DNA of 64,000 bases. Source: Cynocephalus volans. Taxonomy: Eukaryota > Chordata > Mammalia > Dermoptera > Cynocephalidae. The notes beneath the pieces were generated by a model, which was given only the letters and a program-made list of their open reading frames with translations, did no database searches and had not been told where the DNA came from. Numbering within the stretch: the stretch's first letter is position 1; each line of letters starts with the position of its first letter. Of the stretch, positions 56,766-64,000 are shown piece after piece. The position numbers and the translations under genes are program-made. Where the stretch lies: contig NC_084462.1 in NCBI RefSeq assembly GCF_027409185.1, positions 16,405,577-16,469,576 on the forward strand, written 5' to 3'.

Positions 56766-57699
56766 GGAAGGGATTACCCCACCCGAGTTCCTCTCCTTGA
56801 GGGCCTGCCTCATGGGCTGTTCCAGGGGCAGGCGATTCCTTGGTGATTTTTGGAGTGTTTCTCAGTTTTCCACTTGAGCATCTACGACACAAGTAATTAA
56901 GGAAAAGTTCCTCTCGTGGGGCCCTAAATTATCCCGGGCCAGCCCTTCTACACATTCTCTGAGAACCCTGTGGACTGAGCAAAGCCAGAAACACTGACAC
57001 TAGAAATATGAGGTTGCCCCACCCTCCTGGTCACCCAGCCCTAGGGCTTGCCCAGGCAAAGCTCAAAGGAAGGAAGGTATTTTGCACAAGTGGCCCCGGT
57101 TAGGGAGTCAGGGTGGCGTCTCTGTGCCAGTTGGAAGGAGCAGAAACAGGCCTTCCAGCTCTTTTCTGAGGCCAGCCCCCGACACCTCGGTGTGGACGTC
57201 CCACTGCCGACCAGTGTGAGTGTGGTCTGTGTGTAGGTGGTGAGCTCCCTGTTGCAGGGGGCATACAAGCAGGTACTAGGCAGGGAGTCCCTGTGACTTG
57301 GGATCGTTTCTGGCCATGCTCACTGCTCGGCTGCAGTCCCTGACCTGTCAGGGGGATTCCCAGCAAGGGGACAAAGGACAAGTTCAGCCAGCACTGGTCC
57401 TGGAACTGGGTTATTGACCCCTAGGGCAGAGGTTAGGAGAACTGTTAGGAGAACCAGAAAAGCTGGTAATGAAGGGAAACACCAAGAAGAGGAGTGGGTG
57501 GGGGAGGACACTGAAGTGGACAAGGGGCAGACAGGGGCCCTCTACCTTGAAAGGAACAAGAGTGGGGTGGCCAGCGTTCTGATTTTTAGGAGTTACAGTT
57601 GCACTCTCGAAACCCACTCACCAGTCACCACATGGAAGCCTTTATGGTGGTTCCCTGGGGCCACCGAAGATATCCCCACCAGCACCTCACACGCAGTAT
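56766..57699. other. Intergenic sequence, nothing recognised
   Basis: A small AT-rich patch at 56890-56935 (aagtaattaaggaaaag) is the only odd point. Confidence 0.35.
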
Positions 57700-58425
57700 G
57701 TCCTTCAGGATCCTCCAAGCCAGGAGCCAGGATACCCCCCATCCACCCACTTCTCCCCACTGCCCACCACTGCTGCCCCTCCCATCCAGACCACGGTCAT
57801 CCTGCCCCTGCAGACTGCACCAGACTCCCTGGGCTCCCTCCGGCCCCCATAGTCCATCCTACTCAGCAGCCCAAGGGATCTTTCTAGAAAGCCTATCTGG
57901 CCAAGCCCTTCCTCTGCTTGGAAGTCTCCCTTGCTGCCTCTGAATACAGTCCAGGCTCTTATCAGGCACCCCTCCACCACCCTTGAGCCTGCCAGGCCCT
58001 GCTTATCACTTCCTGCCATTCCCTGGCCGCACCCGGCCACACTCACCTACAGTCTTTGTCCAGGCTGGGCCCTGCACTCGCCACTCCTCCTCAGCCTCTG
58101 ACACCCCACTCCCAGGCCCCCTGAGGAGCCACTGAAGCTTTTTGGGGTCCCCACTCTGCTCCTCCATTGGCCCATGGGTCCCATTTGGCTTCAACACCCT
58201 CCTGAGGGCTGCTTTGTGGATTCTGCATCTGGGTGCCTCCCCCATCAGACACAGAGCCTCCATCGTGGGAATGCACCACCTTCCTGCGCGACTCTCGCAA
58301 CTACCTTCCCCTCTCTTGGCCTCAGCTTCCTTATCTGCAAGGGGAGATCATAGTCCACTTCCCACAAGGGTTACCCCACAGCCGGCACACAGTAGGCACT
58401 CAATAAATGCAGGGTCATGTTCCCA
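57700..58425 (+). repeat. L2 LINE copy
   Basis: 'gcccttcctctgcttggaag', 'tctgaatacagtccaggctc', 'ccctgcttatcacttcctgc', 'cttggcctcagcttccttat' (a MIR-like join) and the L2-style end 'cagtaggcactcaataaatg'. Confidence 0.7.
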
Positions 58426-58534
58426 CACTTGAGCTCAGGGGTGAGGAACAGGTAAAAGCTGTGTGAGCTAAACAGGCTCCCGGGAGGGGTGGTCCAGACC
58501 CCAGACCCTTTAGAATGTTTGCTGATTCCAGCCT

Positions 58535-58628
58535 GAGACCAACAGAGAGAGAGAAAGAGACAGAGAGATAAAAAGAGAGACAGAGAAAGAGACAGAAAGA
58601 CAGAGAGGGACACAGAGAGAGAGATTGC
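58535..58628. repeat. (GAGACA)n-type purine-rich simple repeat
   Basis: gagagagaaagagacagaga-type text over about 85 bp. Similar in kind to 23820-23905. Confidence 0.85.
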
Positions 58629-58782
58629 TGGGGAAAGTTGTAAGAATTTTCCCACGAACAAAGTAGTCCTTATTTATTGTAGAAAATTGAGAAACTGCAG
58701 AAAACAAAAAGAAGACAATGAAGTCCTCTTTATTGGTTTGTCTGTTATACCTTAATAAAATGTTTAATATAAAAAATGAAAT
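58629..58782 (+). repeat. Old LINE-like flank split by the L1 insertion
   Basis: 'ttattgtagaaaattgagaa', then 'gcagaaaacaaaaagaagac' matches an old mammalian LINE-type 3' motif. It may continue at 60436 ('caccacccaccacccactca'). This is weak. Confidence 0.4.
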
Positions 58783-60426
58783 GAATGACTTCCAGTCAAG
58801 ATGGCAGAACAGACGGTCCCCAGCATCACTCTCTCCCACAAATAAACTAATTTACAACTATTAAAAAGCAATGACAGCCAAGCTGAGGCCTCTAGAGCTC
58901 AGGGAAAGAGGAGCAGAGATGTACGGAGTGCATGAAGGCGGGAGAAGCCATGATGACAGAAAAAAAAATCTCTGACCATTTTGAGCCCTGGCCACATCCA
59001 GGCTGGAGCTGCTGAGTATGCAGGGCATGAGCCGGCAAAAGCTATAGCTGTGCCCTTCGGATGAAGGTGCTTGGAGGCAGCAGGGGAGAAGAGGGCCTTG
59101 GTGGCCCCCAGGCTATCAAGACCACTAATAGGGTTCCCATGGACCCACATAGGAGTGAGCAGCCACAACAACTGAAAAAAAAGGAGCCACTCAGAGGCCA
59201 GTGAGTCACTGCAAGGGACCAGCACATGGCCTGTCCCATGGGATTTGCACCACAGGTGGTGGGGGAGACAGGCCCACAGGGAGAATACTGGGACACAGCA
59301 AAGACAGCTGATCCACCCCCCAATAAGCATAGGACCACTCAGAGGAGACTGGTCAGGAATATAGAATTGCATGGGTGCAGTTTGATGAAAAGACTCAGGC
59401 CCAGACCAGTGTTTCTATACAATCCAGGTGCATTGGATTTCATTAAACACAGAAGTCCTATAAAGTCAACCATTAAAATCTGAGCTGCACAAAAAGCTCT
59501 CCCCAGAGAATCAACAGCAAAGCAGCAATTTAGCTCAACCACAGGGCTCAAGTGCTGGTCCTCACAGGAAGTTCCCCCACTTTAGAAATAAGCAAAGGAC
59601 AAGAAATTGGTTCCAGTACAGAGTTTAAGTGGTGGGAACAGCAAATAATCCAACACAGAACTGAAAGAAAAAAGAGTACCCACAACCAGAGACAAAGTTT
59701 GATATTAACTAGTAAAGGTCTCATTTCACCAAAGAATACCTATAACACCTAGAAGGACCGGAAGTCCCCTGGGCTACCAAGCCAGAAATGGGGGACAACC
59801 AGGCACACCGCCAGTGCCATAGGACCTGCCCAGGGTCCTGAGGTATGGAGTTGCAGACTGGACCCTCTCCCACAACCAGGCACACTGTCATCGCCACCAC
59901 CAACTAGTTAAGGAGCATGCCAAAAACATCATCTCCATGTGGGTGGCCCACCACAGCCACCACAACAGCCACGGCTGCCACAAAAGCAGCTAGATGCCAC
60001 AACCACCATGCAGATGGCCCACCAGCCACTGGAGTGCATTGACACAAGGAGAGTCACCCCAGAGACCAAAGAAAAGAAGAGGATGTCTCTCTCCACAAAG
60101 CCTATTCCAGAGTGACAGAAGAAGCATCTGCTCTATGATAATATTGGGGGACCTGAACACACCTCTCAGCATTGGACAGATGATCTAGGCAACAAATCGA
60201 CAGAGTAACGATTACTCTTTCAGAAGGAAAGAAGAAATCTAGGGTAATAAAAGGGAGGAGAGAGAGGGGAAGGGGAGAGATTAGACAAAGGGTATAAAGA
60301 ATAAGTATGATTTGTAACAATACATATGCTAGTAATATTGATTTGATCAATATGTCAATGTTGAACCCCCAAAATATGTATAATTAATTATGATTCAATA
60401 AAAAAAACAATAAAAAATAAATAAAT
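58783..60426 (+). mobile_element. Internally deleted, non-autonomous L1 (about 1.64 kb) with intact-looking ends
   Basis: The left end 'gacttccagtcaagatggca' is an L1 5' UTR-style start. The middle has no long frame. At 60139-60188 a short in-frame piece reads …MIILGDLNTPLSIGQMI, the GDxNTPLS endonuclease motif of L1 ORF2. It is followed by a purine-rich tract (60254-60290, typical of L1 3' UTRs) and an A-rich end near 60400-60426. The flanking aaatgaaat (58774-58782 and 60427-60435) is a 9-bp duplication candidate. ORF1 and most of ORF2 are missing. Confidence 0.65.
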
Positions 60427-61211
60427 AAATGAAATCACCACCCACCACCCACTCACCTGGCCACCAGCAACATCCATTGTGAACATCTCTGCACATCCTT
60501 CAGCGTTTCTCTCAGCATCTGCACCTTGCAATTTTTGCAAAATGCCACCAACTTGTTTGGTGACCTACCCTCTTCACAGAGAGTGGCATTTAGGAGCCAG
60601 AAGAGGAACAGGCCAGGTGAATCCTTTTTCTTTGCAGGCCTGGGGGAGCAGCGGGGGAGACAGATGAAGGTGGATTGCAGGAATACAAGGACAAGCACAG
60701 CAGGGTGGGAGCCCTGCACAGCCCTGGAGGCGTCATTCAGTTGGACTGTGGTGGGACTGGTACCTCAGGAGTTGTGCAGTGCACAACCTGCACCACCCTG
60801 GCCACCTGTCAAGAATATGTGGGAGGGGAGGTTGAGCTCAGGCTGTCATCCCCACCCCACTGGAGGCGACCCTCAGAAAGTCCCTCTTGCCCTGACAAAG
60901 CTGAGGTTTGTTGCTGGAGGACAGGGAGAAGAACAGTGCTGGGAACCAAAAGACCTGAGTCTGCACAGTGCCCTTCCCGGAGACCCAACCCTTCCTGGCT
61001 CACACCCTCTCCTCCAGGCCCGTCACTCACTTTAACACTCTCCTTTGGTGAAGTCTCAATCCTCTGTAGACCCCAACTCTCTGCCTATTTGGTCCTGTGA
61101 TGGGCAGCCACAGGCAGTCACATATAAGTGCTCTATCGGCCACCAGCCATCACCTAATCCAGGACCAGGACTGAGAGTATAGGACGTGGGGTAGGGGGTC
61201 CTGAGTGCTAC

Positions 61212-61523
61212 CCAGGGCAATCCCACCCCACTTCCCCTCCCGACCCCAGACCAAGCTCCCACCTTGTCTTTGCTCAACCTCCCAGCACCTCCTCCCTGCC
61301 CCACTCTCAGCCAGTCACCTTGCCCCATCCATCCCACTCAGAAGTCAAAAGCCTCTGAGGAGACCCTCAGAGGACATCCACTCCCACATCCCTCATGTCC
61401 CTGCATCCACCTCCCTCCCACATTGGGCACTAAGGCCCTTCACCTCCTGTCACCCAGCACGTGCACCCTCTCTCCTGCCTGGAGGCCCCCCTGCCCAACC
61501 ACTCCCACCAGCCTTACAGACAG
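61212..61523 (+). repeat. Duplicated 310-bp block, copy 2
   Basis: Partner of 45058-45375. It starts agggcaatcccaccccactt and ends …gccttacagac. Small indels (a 2-bp CT loss and a 1-bp G loss) and about 20 substitutions separate it from copy 1. It also sits directly 5' of an L2 copy. Confidence 0.85.
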
Positions 61524-61544
61524 GTTGTTACTTCTTCCATCTTA

Positions 61545-61580
61545 AAAAACAAAACAAAACAAAACAAAAAACACAAAACA
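61545..61580. repeat. (CAAAA)n-type simple repeat
   Basis: aaaacaaaacaaaacaaaac with a short extension. It looks like the decayed tail of an insertion. Confidence 0.8.
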
Positions 61581-62650
61581 CTCTCTCCATGCCACTTCCC
61601 TGCCACCTTTCCCCCATTTCCTGTTCCCATTTACAGCAAAACTCTGAGAAAATTGTGCATGCTGTCTCCAATTTCTCTTCCCCCTTTTTTCTAGAACCTG
61701 CTTCAAATAGATTTTTGCCCCCACCATTCCACCAAGAACACCCTGGCCAAGGTCACCCCCAGCTTCACACTGCTAAGGCCCATCAGTTCTGAGCCCATCT
61801 TATTGGGCCCCTGGCGGTTTCTGAACAGTCTTCTCCTGCCTGCTGGGCTCTCCCTGTGCTCCTGGGTCCCCCCCTCATCCCCCGACTTTGGCCCTCTTTC
61901 CCTCTGTTACTGTCCCTCCCTTGGTGACCTTGCAGCATTAAACTCCATATTCTTGCTGACGAATCCCAAGCGTCCATCTCTGGCCCCTCCCTGAGCTCCA
62001 GGCTACCCGCCTCGGGTGGCTCCCAGACATCTCAAGCTCAACTTCCCCCAAACTGAACTCTGACTTCCCCCACCCCAATCCAGCTCTACCCCCAGCCAGC
62101 CCTACACAGTCGCTGGCAACTCTGTCCTGCTAGCGGCTGGGGCCAGAGCCTGAGCACACTCCTTGCCTCTTGCCCTCTCACGACCCATATCCAATCCAGC
62201 GGGAAGCCATTGAGCTTGACCCTAAGAATATGTACCAAGGCTGCCCCCGGCTCACCCCCCACTCAGTCATTGTCTCTCCCACCTCCTCTCAGCCATGCTT
62301 GTCATGTTCCTGTCTCAGGACCTTTGCACTAGCTATTTTTCCAACCTGGGACTCTCTTCTCCCAGATATTTATTTGCCTGATTTGCTCCCTACGTCCTTC
62401 AGTTCTTTGATCAGTTACCTTCTCACTGAGGCCTTTCCTTATCACCCTGTTTAACAGTGACCCCCCAAAAAAACTTCCTATCCCCTTCCCTCCCTTACTG
62501 TTCAGCACCTGGCATACTAGAGTGAAAGCTCCACGAGGCCAGGAGACTCATCCATTTCATTCCCTGCTATATCCCCAAGCACCTGGAAAGTGCCAAATGC
62601 ATAGTAGGTGATCAGTTAACTATCTGCTGAATGACTAAGTCCCCACCACA
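61581..62650 (+). repeat. L2 LINE copy, long
   Basis: 'atttacagcaaaactctgag' (61630), 'aaggtcacccccagcttcac' (61750), 'ccaaactgaactctgacttc' (62046), 'tcaggacctttgcactagct' (62315), 'tctcactgaggcctttcctt' (62420) and 'catagtaggtgatcagttaa' (62600). It runs through most of the L2 3' half. Confidence 0.85.
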
Positions 62651-63729
62651 GAAGGCTCACCGTCTGATAGGGGAGGTGGAAGTGAATAAAATGGTCATGT
62701 CCTCAACACCCATTTTCTCTTTCTCCTGAGCACACTGCTGGAGCAAATCTTCCAGCCTCCCCTACAGGGGTGGAGTCTCGTCTGTTGGCCGGAATTCAAA
62801 GGACTCAAAGGAGGACCTGGAAGATGATGAGGATGCAGGTGGAGTGGTTTGGACACTGCAGGGTCAGGCAGAAGGCAGCCTCTGGGTGAGTGAGAAATAA
62901 ATGTGGCCTGTGTCAGTTGCTGGAACTTTGGGGCCTGTTTGTTACAGCAACTAGCATTCTTACTCTGACTGATACACACACAAATGCACGATTGCACCGT
63001 GACCTTGCTCCAAGGGGATGTGCGGTGCTGTGAGATAGTAAAACAAGGTCTCCTATCTTTGTCCAGAAGGCTGGGGATGACTTCCCTGGGGAGGGGACAT
63101 GAGAACTGAGACCTGCAGGATAAGTGGGAATTAACTTGTTGAAGAGGAAAGGGCAGAGGGAACAGCATGTGCAAAAGCCCTGCAGCAGGAATAACGGCAC
63201 AGAGCAGCACTCAGGGAATGAAGAAAGGCTGCTATAGCTGGCACAGAGGAACCAGGGAGGAAAGAGTAGGGTTCAGTAGGAGAAAGGGTTAGGGAGGGCA
63301 GGGGGACCTAGCCAGGGCCCCAAATCCAACCTCTTCTATTGATTTTCATGCCCATTGTTTCATGTGATACAGCCACTCTTTAAAAGTGGCTCTACCCCTT
63401 GTGCAGCCCAAGAACCTAAGGTTCTGAGATGAGAATGCCTGATCAGCCAGGCAGAAGCCCCTTCCCCAACACGGTAGGAGAGCTGGGGAGTGGGTCAGCC
63501 AGCTGGTGTTCTGCCTGGGTGGCTGCCCTGGTCTGGGGCAGATTTCCAGGACAGATGGTCTCAGTTTCTCCACTTCCTGCTTCCACATGTTCTGATCCTC
63601 TCAAAGATGACAGAGGGACCACCTGGGGAGGAAGAGGGTATCTCAGGCCATCAGGGTGGCAGGGACAGTGCTGGGACCCAGGGAGGGACGGGGCCCAAGG
63701 CATCGCTCACTTCAAAAAGTCAGCTCTGG
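62651..63729. other. Intergenic; ancient repeat traces
   Basis: 'aacagcatgtgcaaaagccc' (63161) is part of an old repeat also seen elsewhere in the window. No gene is found on this right edge. Confidence 0.35.
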
Positions 63730-63940
63730 GGCCGACCCCGTGGCGCACTGGGGAGAGTGCGGCGCTGGGAGCGCGGCAGTACTCCCGCCGCGGGTTCGGA
63801 TCCTATATAGGGATGGCCAGTTCGCTCGCTGGCTGAGCACGGTGCGGCCGGTCACAAAAAGACAAATAAATAAATAAATAAATAAAAAATAATAAAATAA
63901 ATTCCAGCTCCACTTCTTTAAAAAAAAAAAAAAAAAAAAA
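63730..63940 (+). mobile_element. CYN-like SINE with a long tail, TSD about 16 bp
   Basis: aaaaagtcagctctgg at 63714-63729 recurs at 63937-63952. The insert starts ggccgaccccgtggcgcact and has gggttcggatcctatatagg, ggatggccagttcgctcgct, then (AAAT)n and a second poly-A (63920-63940). It is the youngest-looking SINE in the window, with almost no decay of the CpG sites. Confidence 0.9.
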
Positions 63941-64000
63941 AGTCAGCTCTGGCTTGCATGTCAGTTTAGCTCCTGGAGGACGACTGGTTGCTGGGCACCC

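Noticed and set aside
62650..64000. The 3' end of INTS1, the next gene by human synteny
   Set aside because: No INTS1-like exon or polyadenylation signal with coding sequence was recognised here. It probably lies further right.

Overview
This window is vertebrate, almost certainly placental-mammal, nuclear DNA. It has one split gene with GT-AG introns, a CpG-island promoter, and a background of L1, L2 and MIR repeats, MaLR-type LTRs and DNA-transposon fossils. There are no Alu elements. The young SINEs are tRNA-Ile-like monomers and dimers that match my memory of the CYN family of colugos (Dermoptera). Several have perfect target-site duplications. I infer a colugo, with moderate confidence. 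Repeat family names come from memory; I ran no repeat search.

The one protein gene I can support is MICALL2 (MICAL-like 2, also called JRAB) on the minus strand. It is complete: ATG at 56024, stop at 32407-32405 and an AATAAA signal at 32248-32243. I traced 17 coding exons. All splice sites are GT-AG, every phase closes, and the total is 2706 nt for 901 residues plus stop (human is about 904 aa from memory). The protein has an N-terminal CH domain, a LIM domain, a long Pro/Ser-rich linker and a C-terminal bMERB coiled-coil domain that binds Rab8/10/13-type GTPases. It links Rab-driven membrane traffic to actin at epithelial junctions.

Layout: 1-32200 is intergenic and lies 3' of MICALL2. By human 7p22.3 synteny (UNCX - MICALL2 - INTS1, from memory) it belongs to the gap towards the homeobox gene UNCX. 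Between old repeats it holds several islands of non-repetitive, AT-rich sequence dense in TAAT/ATTA cores (about 180-500, 7640-8110, 8530-8690, 11015-11190, 14480-14735, 19425-19540, 22795-23400 and 27860-28075). These look like developmental conserved non-coding elements. 32220-56250 is MICALL2, with repeats confined to its introns. 55850-56450 is its CpG-island promoter. 56500-64000 is intergenic towards the presumed INTS1 side. It holds L2 copies, an internally deleted L1 of about 1.6 kb, and one copy of a roughly 310-bp sequence that is about 92% identical to a stretch in MICALL2 intron 2.

The most unusual items are a 31-bp 'tailless' SINE stub with a perfect 12-bp target-site duplication (4161-4215), the high-identity patch shared between two L2-flanked loci (a gene-conversion candidate), the internally deleted L1, and the cluster of candidate UNCX-landscape enhancers.
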